DNA of 34,169 bases from NCBI GenBank assembly GCA_012838895.1, contig DUOJ01000009.1, forward strand, positions 1 to 34,169. The letters are read 5' to 3'. Shown in pieces: positions 22,484-30,407 of the stretch (its first letter is position 1; every line of letters starts with the position of its first letter). A program made the position numbers and the translations under genes. The notes beneath the pieces were generated by a model. That model saw only the letters and a program-made list of their open reading frames with translations. It had not been told where the DNA came from and ran no database searches. Source of the stretch: Spirochaetales bacterium (lineage in GTDB: Bacteria; Spirochaetota; Spirochaetia; Sphaerochaetales; Sphaerochaetaceae).

Positions 22484-23713
22484 ATGTTTTATAGTGAGCC
22501 ACTATACTACCAAACCCCCTACGCAACCTCCTTAAAAGCGACTATCTTAGCGATAGTTGAGGAGAAAGGGGTAAAAGCACTCATCCTCGATAAGACCCTC
22601 TTCTACCCCGAAGGGGGGGGGCAGCCGGGAGATCGTGGCTTCATTGACCAAGTAAAAGTGGTCGACACCCAGTTAAATAAGAATGGTGAAATTCTCCACC
22701 AGTTAGAGGCAGAGGGGACGTTTAGTGTAGGCCAAGAGGTGACCCTCTCTCTCGACTGGGACCACCGCTACGACTATATGCAACAACACAGTGCCCAACA
22801 CCTCCTCTCGGGAACCCTCTACAACCTCTTCATGATTGGGACCGTCTCGGTCCACTTGGGCCAGGGGGAGATAAGTATTGAGCTCAACACCGATGCGTTG
22901 AGTGATGCTCAAATTATCGCAGTTGAAGAATCTGTTAACGCAGTAATTCGCCAAAATGTCCCCATTAGTGCTAAAACAGTTCAACAAGAGGCCATTCCTA
23001 GCCTAAACTTGCGCCGGTCGGTGAAGGTTGAAGGCGCTGTACGCCTCATCACAATTGAGGGGAGCGACCTCATTGCGTGTGGTGGTCTTCACGTCAAAGA
23101 GAGCTCAGAGCTCCGTTATATCTACTACCTCCGCTCAGAGCGGATTAGAGGAAACCTCCGCACTTTTTGGATAGCTGGCAAACGGGCTACCGATGCTATT
23201 AGACGCAACAACGCCATTGTCGATAGGGTGGGGACCCTCCTCTCAGCTCCTCCCGAAGGGATTGTAGAGGGGGTAACTAACCTCCAAAAAGAGGTTACCC
23301 AAAAACAATACGAGGGGAACCAGCACGCCCTAAAAGTAGCCTCCCTCCTCTTTGAGGAACTCTTGAAGAGGAAAGAGGTGGTGGGGGGCATCCCTTTGGT
23401 AATCTTTGATGCAAGTAGCTGGGAAGAGGTCTATTTAAAGCAATTACCTGAACTCTTTCTAGAGATCCCTTCCCTTGCGTTAGCCTATGTTACTCAAAGA
23501 GCTGATGGGAAAGTGGGCTGGCTCCTCTGCCTCAAAGGGGTAGATGAGGGTGATAAACTCTTCAAGAGGTTCAAAGAGGAGGCTCTTCCTCTTATAGAGG
23601 GGCGTGGTGGGGGACGACCTCCACTCTGGCAGGGGATTGGGGCGTTAGGTGAGGCAAAAGAGGAGTTTCTAGTGCGGGCAGAGTCCTTACTGAGGAGACA
23701 TTTAAGTGGATAA
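22484..23713 (+). CDS. Alanyl-tRNA editing protein, AlaX-L type
   Basis: A 409-residue free-standing editing hydrolase that removes mischarged Ser or Gly from tRNA-Ala. The zinc site of the AlaRS editing domain is present: 'QQHSAQHLLSG' with H102 and H106, and 'ACGGLHVKES' with C199 and H203; 'PEGGGQPGDRG' (about 42-52) is the usual Gly-rich lead-in. After about residue 240 comes a helical region and a C-terminal DHHA1-like domain ending 'GRGGGRPPLWQGIG', as in AlaX-L. I set the start at ATG 22484, where family homology begins ('MFYSEPLYYQTPY'). In-frame TTG 22430 and ATG 22448 are alternatives; none has an ideal ribosome binding site. A full AlaRS is excluded by the missing catalytic domain. 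Followed with overlap by a DedA-like gene. Confidence 0.87.
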   Translation: MFYSEPLYYQTPYATSLKATILAIVEEKGVKALILDKTLFYPEGGGQPGDRGFIDQVKVVDTQLNKNGEILHQLEAEGTFSVGQEVTLSLDWDHRYDYMQQHSAQHLLSGTLYNLFMIGTVSVHLGQGEISIELNTDALSDAQIIAVEESVNAVIRQNVPISAKTVQQEAIPSLNLRRSVKVEGAVRLITIEGSDLIACGGLHVKESSELRYIYYLRSERIRGNLRTFWIAGKRATDAIRRNNAIVDRVGTLLSAPPEGIVEGVTNLQKEVTQKQYEGNQHALKVASLLFEELLKRKEVVGGIPLVIFDASSWEEVYLKQLPELFLEIPSLALAYVTQRADGKVGWLLCLKGVDEGDKLFKRFKEEALPLIEGRGGGRPPLWQGIGALGEAKEEFLVRAESLLRRHLSG

Positions 23714-24329
23714 TAAAAAGAAAGAATCAAAGGGGATTAACTTCTTCTCTTCTCCCCAATTTAATCAAGAGGGGAACTTAGAGTGGGGTCAATTGATTCA
23801 AAAAACAATCGCTTTGATCGCCTTCTTTGTTGTCATCTACTCCCTTGCCCTCTACTTCATAAAAGATAGTTACCACGATATTGGAGCTTGGGTGACTCAA
23901 AAGATGGGGTTGGCGGGGGTGAGTCTATTCACCTTCCTTGTCGACCTCTTCATTGTCCCTATGTCGGTCGATATTGTCTTCCCCTTTGTCGTTGGGTGGA
24001 ACCCCTACACCCTTTTATTGATGATGTCACTCGCCTCAATGGCGGGGGGTATTGGGGGGTACTGGATTGGACGTCTCTTGGGGCACCTAAGTTTTGTGAA
24101 ACGCTTTACCGCCACCTTCCGTGAAGATGGGGGGCGCCTTATAAACCGCTATGGACCATGGGCTGTTGTCATTGCCGGTATCACCCCCATCCCCTTCTCA
24201 ACGGTGTGTTGGATTGCCGGGATGTTGAAGGTAAAGTGGTACAGTGTTGCTATAGCCACCCTCTCTAGACTACCAAGAATGGTGATCTACTACTTGGCTA
24301 TAAGGGGCGGTCTCTCATTTATCTTCTAG
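23706..24329 (+). CDS. VTT/DedA-family membrane protein (YqaA-like)
   Basis: A 207-residue inner membrane protein. A polar N-terminus of about 30 residues leads into hydrophobic segments at about 32-55, 68-92, 98-122, 150-172 and 178-200. 'GGIGGYWIGRLLG' near 112-124 followed by 'FREDGGRLINRYGPWAVVIAGITPIPFSTVCWIAGML' is the VTT (SNARE-associated/DedA) core, including the conserved Gly-rich loop and the Pro of 'TPIPF'. DedA relatives flip phospholipids or isoprenoid carriers, but YqaA-like ones are uncharacterised. It starts with GTG at 23706, with GGAG upstream, overlapping the end of the editing-protein gene by 8 bp, so it is translationally coupled. Its 3' end overlaps purB by 15 bp. Confidence 0.8.
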   Translation: MDNKKKESKGINFFSSPQFNQEGNLEWGQLIQKTIALIAFFVVIYSLALYFIKDSYHDIGAWVTQKMGLAGVSLFTFLVDLFIVPMSVDIVFPFVVGWNPYTLLLMMSLASMAGGIGGYWIGRLLGHLSFVKRFTATFREDGGRLINRYGPWAVVIAGITPIPFSTVCWIAGMLKVKWYSVAIATLSRLPRMVIYYLAIRGGLSFIF

Positions 24330-25712
24330 AAGGCGAATCTCTTTTAAGATTAGTTTAGCCCTTAGAGGGGCATCCCCACTATACTCTTGGGCTGTTAAGA
24401 GGGCTATTATCTCATCTCTCTCTAGGAGTTCTAAGATTGTTTTATCGTTACTGAGTAGGGTGGCTAAAGGGTTAGCCTCTCCCCGCTGAATAGCGCTCCA
24501 CGCTACAAGGGAGTGCTCTCTAATAACCTCGTGTAACACCTGACGGTCCCCTCCCAGTTTGACAAGGTGCATTAAGAGGCGTTCGGTAGCGGCAAAGAGG
24601 GCGTACTGGTTGAGGTTGTGGTTAACGCGTCCTTCATGAAGCGTGAGCCCCCCAATAATCTTTTTAGTGGTGAGCAAAATCTCCTCAGTTGCTAAGAAGA
24701 GTTCGGGAAAGATAACCCGTCGGTTAGCCGAATCGTCAAGGGTGCGCTCCAAGATGTTGTTGGCCGCGTTGTCCCACAAGGGGGCACCCTGAGCTGCCAC
24801 AAAACGGGCAAGGGAGTTGATCTTCTCCGCCATAATTGGATTGCGCTTAAAGGGCATTGCCGATGAGCCCACCTGATGGGTCCCAAAGGGTTCGCTCCAC
24901 TCCCCAATCGGGGGGGATTGGAGAATCCTTAAGTCGAGGGCAAACTTGGCCAAAGTGGCACAGAGCCCGGCTAAGGCAGAACCGATGCGCCAATCTTGCT
25001 TACGGGTATAAACTTGGGTGGTGGCCGTGAAGGGTTCTAAGTTGATCTTCTCCATCACCCGCTTCTCAAATTCTAATGGGCTAATTGCACTCCCTTCAAG
25101 GAGGGTTTGGTAGGAGGCGCTGCTGCCAACAGCCCCTTTAAGCCCCTTCCCTTTGAGTCCTTGGTACATCCTCTCAAGCTCACTTAAGTCGTCTAGTAGG
25201 TCTTGCGCACTCTGGGCCAGGCGGTAGCCTACCGTGGTCACTTCAGCGGGTTGAATGTGGGTGAAGGCGATTGTGGGGAGTTCTGCATAGCGCTCAATTT
25301 GGTCCCCAAATAGGGTTATAACCTCCTTTAGAAGGTTAATAATTAACTTTAAGGCCTCTTTTTGGCGCAGAACATCCATGTTGTCTAAGATATCCATGCT
25401 AGTGGCCCCTAGGTGGATAATCGCTCCTCCAATGGGGCACTGCTCAGCGTAACACTTAATCTCAGCCATCAAATCGTGGTGGATTTCTTTCTCTATTTCA
25501 CTGGAGCGTTCAATATCGATATTATCTTTTTGCCTTACTAAGTCGGCTACTTGTTCAGCGGTTACCAATCCCAGTTCACTCTGTACTTCTGCCAGAGCAA
25601 TCCAAATTTTGCGCAAAGTTTTGCGCTTGTTAACTTCGCTCCAGAGGGCTCTCATTTGGTCTGAGCCGTAGCGCCAAGTGAAAGGGGAGATGTAGGTGGT
25701 GTGGTTAAACAT
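24315..25712 (-). CDS. purB: Adenylosuccinate lyase
   Basis: A 465-residue fumarase/aspartase-superfamily enzyme that splits fumarate from SAICAR and from adenylosuccinate. Signature 'GSSAMPFKRNP' (about 285-295) holds the catalytic Ser loop; 'HLGATSMDILDN' (near 100) and 'FTHIQPAEVTTVGYR' (near 149-163) are the other two active-site regions. The C-terminal ADSL domain is complete. I place the start at ATG 25712, overlapping the purA stop by one base (TGATG) with GGAGG upstream; GTG 25715 is a minor alternative. It is last in the hpt-PRTase-purA-purB operon, directly after its partner PurA. Confidence 0.95.
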   Translation of the reverse strand: MFNHTTYISPFTWRYGSDQMRALWSEVNKRKTLRKIWIALAEVQSELGLVTAEQVADLVRQKDNIDIERSSEIEKEIHHDLMAEIKCYAEQCPIGGAIIHLGATSMDILDNMDVLRQKEALKLIINLLKEVITLFGDQIERYAELPTIAFTHIQPAEVTTVGYRLAQSAQDLLDDLSELERMYQGLKGKGLKGAVGSSASYQTLLEGSAISPLEFEKRVMEKINLEPFTATTQVYTRKQDWRIGSALAGLCATLAKFALDLRILQSPPIGEWSEPFGTHQVGSSAMPFKRNPIMAEKINSLARFVAAQGAPLWDNAANNILERTLDDSANRRVIFPELFLATEEILLTTKKIIGGLTLHEGRVNHNLNQYALFAATERLLMHLVKLGGDRQVLHEVIREHSLVAWSAIQRGEANPLATLLSNDKTILELLERDEIIALLTAQEYSGDAPLRAKLILKEIRLLEDK

Positions 25713-26986
25713 CACTCCTCCATTATAATAATCTGCTCACGCTCAGGTCCCACCGAGACAAAACCGATGGGGGCTCCGGTGAGCTCTTCAAGACGCTTAA
25801 CGTAGGCTTGAGCTTTGGGGGGAAGTTCCTCCCAAGTGCGAGCCTCTTTCGTACTCTCCATCCACCCCTCCATCTCTTCGTAGATGGGACGCACTCGTTC
25901 TTGACCAGCGGTGTCGGGGAGGTTGGTGGTAATCTCACCATCTAGCTCATAGGCGACACATATCTTGATAGTCTCAAACTCATCGAGAACATCTAGCTTA
26001 GTGATGGCGATTGAGGTGAAGCCGTTAATCCAACATGAGAAGGCGGCAGCCACTCCATCAAACCAACCACAGCGACGGGGCCTTCCGGTTGTGGCTCCAA
26101 ACTCGCCCCCAATGGAGCGCAGCTTCTCTCCCACCTCATCCTCTAATTCGGTGGGGAAGGGGCCCCCTCCCACCGAGGTGGAGTAGGCTTTAACAACTCC
26201 AACGATAGAGTCAATGTAGCGGGGGGAGAGGCCCGCACCACTACAAGCTCCCCCGGCTGTGGGGTTGCTACTGGTGGTATAGGGGTAAATCCCCCAATCC
26301 AAATCCCTCATAATCCCCAATTGTCCCTCAAGGAGCACCTCTTTGCCCCCCTTAACGGCATCACGGAGGATGGGGAGGGTGTCGATTATCTTGGAGCCAA
26401 ATTTATCTCTCCAAGTGGCACATTTATTCATCAACTCTTCAACGGTCACTTCGGGGAGATTGTAGTGTCGCAGCTGTTCGTTCTTTTGGGGAAGGAGCAT
26501 TTCAAGGCGCACCTTGAGGCGCTCGGGGTCGAGGATATCGGCTGCACGAATCCCTACGCGGGCTGCTTTGTCGGCGTAGCAGGGGCCAACTCCCCGCTTG
26601 GTAGTTCCCACCGCCCAACCGCTCTTTTTACTCGCCTCTTCAGCCCCATCAAGGAGGCAGTGGAAGGGGAGGATTAGGTGGGCGCGCCAATCTATAAAGA
26701 GGTTCTCGCCGGTAACGCCAGCTTTCGCAATGGAGGCTAGTTCTTGCTCCATAGTATCGAAGTTGACCACAGTTCCCGCCCCAACAAGGCAGGTGGTGGC
26801 AGGGTTGAAGATTCCCGAAGGGATCATATGGAGGGCAAACTTCCCCTTATCGTTGATAACGGTGTGGCCAGCGTTGTCTCCCCCTTGGTAGCGGATAACA
26901 ACCTCAGCTTTTTGAGCTAGGTAGTCGACAATTCTCCCTTTCCCCTCATCGCCCCATTGGGCTCCTACAATCGCTCTAACGCTCAT
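25712..26986 (-). CDS. purA: Adenylosuccinate synthetase
   Basis: A 424-residue GTP-dependent ligase making adenylosuccinate from IMP and aspartate, the first step to AMP. The N-terminal 'GAQWGDEGKGRIVDYLA' (residues 8-24) is the P-loop and catalytic Asp, and 'GGDNAGHTVI' (35-44) holds the catalytic His. 'GTTKRGVGPCYADKAARVGIR' (about 127-147), the IMP loop 'YTTSSNPTAGGACSGAG' (about 235-251) and 'GEFGATTGRPRRCGWFD' (about 294-310) are all intact. It overlaps the upstream phosphoribosyltransferase gene by 4 bp and the downstream purB by one base, so IMP from salvage can be drawn to AMP by products of one message. Confidence 0.96.
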   Translation of the reverse strand: MSVRAIVGAQWGDEGKGRIVDYLAQKAEVVIRYQGGDNAGHTVINDKGKFALHMIPSGIFNPATTCLVGAGTVVNFDTMEQELASIAKAGVTGENLFIDWRAHLILPFHCLLDGAEEASKKSGWAVGTTKRGVGPCYADKAARVGIRAADILDPERLKVRLEMLLPQKNEQLRHYNLPEVTVEELMNKCATWRDKFGSKIIDTLPILRDAVKGGKEVLLEGQLGIMRDLDWGIYPYTTSSNPTAGGACSGAGLSPRYIDSIVGVVKAYSTSVGGGPFPTELEDEVGEKLRSIGGEFGATTGRPRRCGWFDGVAAAFSCWINGFTSIAITKLDVLDEFETIKICVAYELDGEITTNLPDTAGQERVRPIYEEMEGWMESTKEARTWEELPPKAQAYVKRLEELTGAPIGFVSVGPEREQIIIMEE

Positions 26987-27513
26987 ACCTCAATCTCCTT
27001 CTTGCCACACATTAGCAGGTGTTCATCTATCTCTAGCGCATCCCACGGATATTTTATCCACAGGTCATCAATCTCTTCTCCGGCAAAGTAGAGTTTTATC
27101 TCGGGGGGAAACTGAGCCCCCTTTACCTTCCGTTTGTTTTGTAAAACTGCCACGGCAATCTCTTCAGGTTTATGGTTGAGAAGCTCCCCAATACAGTAGC
27201 TGAGGGTGACACGGGTGTCGTCCACCTCATCAATTAAAAGGACCCTTTGCCCCTCAAGTTGTTGACGAGTCTCGTCAATCCATTGAATCTTCTTAGGGTA
27301 GCTGAAGTGTTGCTGGTCAACTCCGTAGTAGGAGATCCCCACTGTAAAGATGGGGCGGTTGATGTAGGTCTTCATAATCCTGGCTGGAATGAACCCCCCC
27401 GAGCCAATGGCAACTATAACATCGGGGGTGAAGCCACTGGCTGTAATCTCTTCGGCGAGCGATTTCACCAATTTATGGATTTTGTTGTACCCTACATAGT
27501 ACTCATTGGCCAT
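26983..27513 (-). CDS. Second purine phosphoribosyltransferase, resembling yeast Hpt1
   Basis: A 176-residue type I PRTase. The PRPP loop is 'VLLIDEVDDTRVTL' (about 94-107). The pattern resembles eukaryotic fungal Hpt1 and related xanthine-guanine PRTases as I recall them rather than bacterial HPRT: 'YNKIHKLVKSLAEEI' at the start, 'VIVAIGSGGFIPARIMKTYI' near 32-51, 'IQWIDE' before the PRPP loop, and a C-terminal aromatic 'LWIKYPWD' that would stack on the purine. It probably salvages xanthine, guanine or hypoxanthine; which one is not shown. I chose ATG 27513, 2 bp after the hpt stop; the longer frame to 27600 only reads back through hpt. It overlaps purA by 4 bp. Confidence 0.8.
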   Translation of the reverse strand: MANEYYVGYNKIHKLVKSLAEEITASGFTPDVIVAIGSGGFIPARIMKTYINRPIFTVGISYYGVDQQHFSYPKKIQWIDETRQQLEGQRVLLIDEVDDTRVTLSYCIGELLNHKPEEIAVAVLQNKRKVKGAQFPPEIKLYFAGEEIDDLWIKYPWDALEIDEHLLMCGKKEIEV

Positions 27514-27515
27514 TG

Positions 27516-28079
27516 TTACCCCTCTACAGGAACCATCTCGGCGATATAGGGGAGGGTGCGGTAGCGTTCGGCATAATCTAAACCGTAGCCCACGACCCAA
27601 ACATCGGGTATTTGAAAGCCCCAGTAATCTAACTTAACATCAATGCGACGTCGCTCCGGTTTATCGAGGAGGACAGCGGTCTTGAGGGAGGCCGGATTTC
27701 GCGCGGTAAAGTTGCGGCACAGATAATCTAAAGTGAAGCCACTATCTAAAATGTCTTCGACAATCATCACATCGCGGTTCTCAATATTCTCCCGTGCATC
27801 CATGATAAGTCGCACGTTACCGGTAATCTCTGAGGAGTCGGCATAACTTGAGAGGGAGATAAAGTCGACCATGTGGGGAACCGTGAGACGGCGACACAGG
27901 TCGGCGAGGAAGATGAAGGAGCCTTTCAAAACTCCCACTAGAATGAGGGGTTTTTCAATCCCTTTATAGGACTTATTAATCTGCCTAGCCAGCTCATCAA
28001 CACGGCGCTGAATAGTGTCAGCGTCGATTAAAACTCGCACTAAATCTTTAGTTAACGGGGGAATTGCAATCGGAGTCAT
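27516..28079 (-). CDS. hpt: Hypoxanthine phosphoribosyltransferase
   Basis: A 187-residue bacterial HPRT that makes IMP and GMP from hypoxanthine and guanine with PRPP. It has the 'LILVGVLKGSFIFLADLCRRL' region (about 45-65), the 'DFISLSSY' flexible loop start (about 72-79), the PRPP motif 'VMIVEDILDSGFTL' (about 103-116) and the purine-binding 'IPDVWVVGYGLDYAERYR' (about 157-174) with the usual 'DEKYRNLPYI'-like end. AGGAGAGGG precedes ATG 28079. It opens a four-gene salvage and AMP operon, with a candidate promoter close upstream, and is followed 2 bp later by a second PRTase of a different subgroup. Confidence 0.94.
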   Translation of the reverse strand: MTPIAIPPLTKDLVRVLIDADTIQRRVDELARQINKSYKGIEKPLILVGVLKGSFIFLADLCRRLTVPHMVDFISLSSYADSSEITGNVRLIMDARENIENRDVMIVEDILDSGFTLDYLCRNFTARNPASLKTAVLLDKPERRRIDVKLDYWGFQIPDVWVVGYGLDYAERYRTLPYIAEMVPVEG

Positions 28080-28111
28080 AACCCTCTCCTTTTAGATTTC
28101 TCTACCCCTAT

Positions 28112-28141
28112 GGCATAGCAATAATAGCTTCGAGGTGTCAA
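28112..28141 (-). promoter_or_regulatory. Candidate promoter for the hpt-PRTase-purA-purB operon
   Basis: On the minus strand a perfect TTGACA (complement of 28136-28141) is followed 18 bp on by TATGCC (complement of 28112-28117), preceded by TG one base upstream as in extended -10 promoters. The -10 sits within a short palindrome, CTATG-C-CATAG. The -35 almost touches the stop codon of the SulP gene. Confidence 0.45.
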
Positions 28142-28142
28142 G

Positions 28143-29759
28143 TCACCCCTTAAGCGGAATTGAGTCAATTGCTTCCACAGCATTGTTATAAATAGGGGAC
28201 TCATTGAAGCTCCAGCGGTCGAATTGTTCCAACACTTGGGGTTGTAAGCCACTGAAGATCATCTTAACCCCCCTCTCCTTAAAGTTTCTATGGAGGTCTT
28301 CAAGGGCGAGCATTGCACTGTGGTCGATTGAAGGGACTCCTCTGAGAGAGAGGATAACCGTTGAGGCCCCCTCGATCTCCTCCATTGCCCTAATAAAGCT
28401 CTCTTTGGAGCCAAAGAAGAGCTGCCCTGTCACATAGACGAGTCGCACTTCAGAGACCTCTTTAGTTATATTCCTCCCCAGTTCGTGGCGATTGTCAATA
28501 TTGGTAACGGTCACCTCAAGAGAGGCGCTCTTAAAAACAAAGAGGATAACTGAAAGCCCCACTCCAACAAAGATGGCAATAGTGAGGTTGAAGGCCACTG
28601 TCGAAATTATGGTGGCGAGAAATAGGGCAATTGAGGTGCGGTAGCGCTTCTTATAAGAGCGCTTAATACTCTTCCAGTCGTTCATCCGCCAAGCAGTCAC
28701 CATCAACACCCCCGCTAGAGCGGAGAGGGGGATGGCGGCAATGACGGGGGAGAGGAGGAAGATTAAGAGGAGAAGGACAAGCGATTGGAAGACAGCGACC
28801 ATCCTAGTCTTTCCCCCCGATTTTATCCCAATGATGGAGCGGGCGACGGCTCCACACCCCGGCACTCCCCCCAAGAAGGGGAAGATTAGGTTGGCAATCC
28901 CTTGGGCCAAGAGCTCACGCTCCCCATTCATCTTCTCCTTAGTTAGCCTACCCCCCGCTGCTCCACACAGGAGGGTGGTGATCATCCCTAATAGGGCTAG
29001 GCTGAAAGCGGGGAGGATGAACGGCTTTATCCCCTGCCAAGTGAGCATTGAGAAAGAGAGACGCTCAGGGAGGATAAGACTCCTCTTAATGAGACCCACC
29101 TCCGCCACATTAAAGGGGAGGGCCATATTCAAAATTAGGGCAACAATGATCCCTGCTAACGACCCTGGGATATATTTTGCTAGCTTCTTTGGCCAGAAAA
29201 CCATAATCAAAACAGCCAAAAGGCCAAAGAAGAGGGGTTGCCATTGAACGGCAAAGCCGTTGACAAAGTAGGAGGCAACTCTCGAGTAGATAGTTGTCCC
29301 TTGGCTCTTTGTCCCGAAGAAGTTATCGATTTGACCAAAGGCGATGTGGAGGGCAATCCCCGAGGTGAACCCGGTAATGACCGGCGAGGGGATAATGGCA
29401 ACGAGTTTACCCCCCTTCAAAAAAGAGGCGATAATCAAAAGGAGAGCTGAGAGGAAGCCGGTAATGAAGATTCCTTCAGACCCATACTGTGAGGCAATGG
29501 GGAAGAGAATCGCTACCATCGCCCCCGAAGGGCCGCTAATCGAGAAAGAGGACCCTCCCAAGGTTCCAATAACTAAGCCGGCAATGATGGCGGTGATGAG
29601 TCCCGCCGCCCCCTCTAGACCACTGGCAATGGCAAAGGCGAGTGAAAGAGGGAGGGCTACAGCCGCTACATTAAGAGAGGCAAAAAAGTCTTTGGCCGCT
29701 CCTCGCCCCGAATAGCCCCTAAATTCTTGCTTTAGATCGCTAATATACTGTTTAACCAT
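28143..29759 (-). CDS. SulP-family anion transporter with STAS domain
   Basis: A 538-residue SLC26/SulP membrane transporter. The N-terminal SulP signature is present ('AAVALPLSLAFAIASGLEGAAGLITAIIAG' region, about 30-62, and 'GTLGGSSFSISGPSGAM' near 66-82), followed by about 12-14 membrane segments up to about residue 410. The STAS domain follows (about 430-535), with 'LSLRGVPSIDHSAMLALEDL' carrying the Asp-His-Ser equivalent of the anti-sigma antagonist loop. The substrate may be sulfate, bicarbonate or a dicarboxylate; nothing in the sequence decides. TAGGA lies about 11 nt before ATG 29759. It is separated from the purine operon downstream by 63 bp holding a promoter, so cotranscription is possible but not required. 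Confidence 0.9.
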   Translation of the reverse strand: MVKQYISDLKQEFRGYSGRGAAKDFFASLNVAAVALPLSLAFAIASGLEGAAGLITAIIAGLVIGTLGGSSFSISGPSGAMVAILFPIASQYGSEGIFITGFLSALLLIIASFLKGGKLVAIIPSPVITGFTSGIALHIAFGQIDNFFGTKSQGTTIYSRVASYFVNGFAVQWQPLFFGLLAVLIMVFWPKKLAKYIPGSLAGIIVALILNMALPFNVAEVGLIKRSLILPERLSFSMLTWQGIKPFILPAFSLALLGMITTLLCGAAGGRLTKEKMNGERELLAQGIANLIFPFLGGVPGCGAVARSIIGIKSGGKTRMVAVFQSLVLLLLIFLLSPVIAAIPLSALAGVLMVTAWRMNDWKSIKRSYKKRYRTSIALFLATIISTVAFNLTIAIFVGVGLSVILFVFKSASLEVTVTNIDNRHELGRNITKEVSEVRLVYVTGQLFFGSKESFIRAMEEIEGASTVILSLRGVPSIDHSAMLALEDLHRNFKERGVKMIFSGLQPQVLEQFDRWSFNESPIYNNAVEAIDSIPLKG

Positions 29760-29837
29760 AAAGAGATGTTCCTACTATTATTAATTCTCACCTTCTATAT
29801 ACCATTTGCCCCCGTTAAAAGCAATAGAACCCCTTAA

Positions 29838-29866
29838 TTGACACCTAAAATAGGGGTAGCTATACT
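29838..29866 (+). promoter_or_regulatory. Strong sigma-70 promoter of the flavin reductase-like gene
   Basis: A perfect TTGACA (29838-29843), 17-bp spacer, and TATACT (29861-29866, 5/6). The start near 29873 gives about 30 nt of leader with GGAGGG. Short arms ACCCC (29829-29833) and GGGGT (29853-29857) flank the -35 and could be an operator. Confidence 0.75.
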
Positions 29867-29903
29867 GGAGAGTGTAATATTTTAAAGAGAATGGAGGGTG
29901 GCG

Positions 29904-30407
29904 ATGTTTAGTGAAATCGATATTTCGTCTCTAGAGCTCAACCCCTTTACTACAATTGGGGAAGAGGCTTTCTTAATAACCGTTGGCAACGAAGATAAGT
30001 GGAACACTATGACTGCCAGTTGGGGTTTTATGGGGTTTATCTGGCGTAAGCCCACCTACGCTATCGTAGTGCGTAACACCCGCTACACCCACCAATTTTT
30101 AGAGGAGGGGGCGCGCTTTTCAATCTCCTTTTTTCCCCCTCAATACAGGAGGGCTTTAGAGTTTTGTGGCTCCCACTCGGGGCGCGACACCGATAAGATG
30201 GCCGCTACCGGCTTGAATGTTGTTACTGTTGATAACTACCTCACCTATAGTGAAGCTAATACCGTCTTTTGTTGTCAACTCGCTTCTAAGACCCCTATTG
30301 CTCCAGAGGGGTTTATCGATCCAACCATTATTGACAACTACAAAGCGGGCGACTACCACACCCTTTACTTAGGTTTTATTGAGAAGGTTTTAATTCAAGA
30401 GAACTAG
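29904..30407 (+). CDS. Flavin reductase-like FMN-binding protein
   Basis: A 167-residue split-barrel flavoprotein of the flavin reductase-like/flavoredoxin group. 'FLITVGNEDKWNTMTASWGFMGFIWRKPTYAIVVRNTRYTH' (about 23-63) is the FMN-binding strand-loop set: the 'NtmTaswg' element binds the phosphate and 'kP....vr..rythefl' closes the site. 'GARFSISFFP' and 'LEFCGSHSGRDTDKMAATGL' continue the family pattern. The partner or substrate is unknown: flavin reductase, an electron carrier, or a nitro- or ferric-reductase. I chose ATG 29904 because GGAGGG lies 5 nt before it; GTG 29898 overlaps that site. It has its own strong promoter and its 3' end overlaps purH by 4 bp. Confidence 0.85.
   Translation: MFSEIDISSLELNPFTTIGEEAFLITVGNEDKWNTMTASWGFMGFIWRKPTYAIVVRNTRYTHQFLEEGARFSISFFPPQYRRALEFCGSHSGRDTDKMAATGLNVVTVDNYLTYSEANTVFCCQLASKTPIAPEGFIDPTIIDNYKAGDYHTLYLGFIEKVLIQEN

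Noticed and set aside
27514-27600. N-terminal extension of the second phosphoribosyltransferase
   Set aside because: It lies within the hpt coding sequence in another frame and has no similarity to the family; the protein starts naturally at ATG 27513.
28120-28155. Terminator after the SulP gene (GGTG/CACC hairpin at about 28134-28147)
   Set aside because: The stem is only four pairs with mismatches beyond, and there is no T-run; the same bases are better explained as a TTGACA -35 box.
28732-29715. Plus-strand frames of 171 and 123 codons opposite the SulP gene
   Set aside because: The SulP frame has full membrane and STAS motifs; the opposite frames are Arg/Lys/Pro-rich with no recognisable domain.
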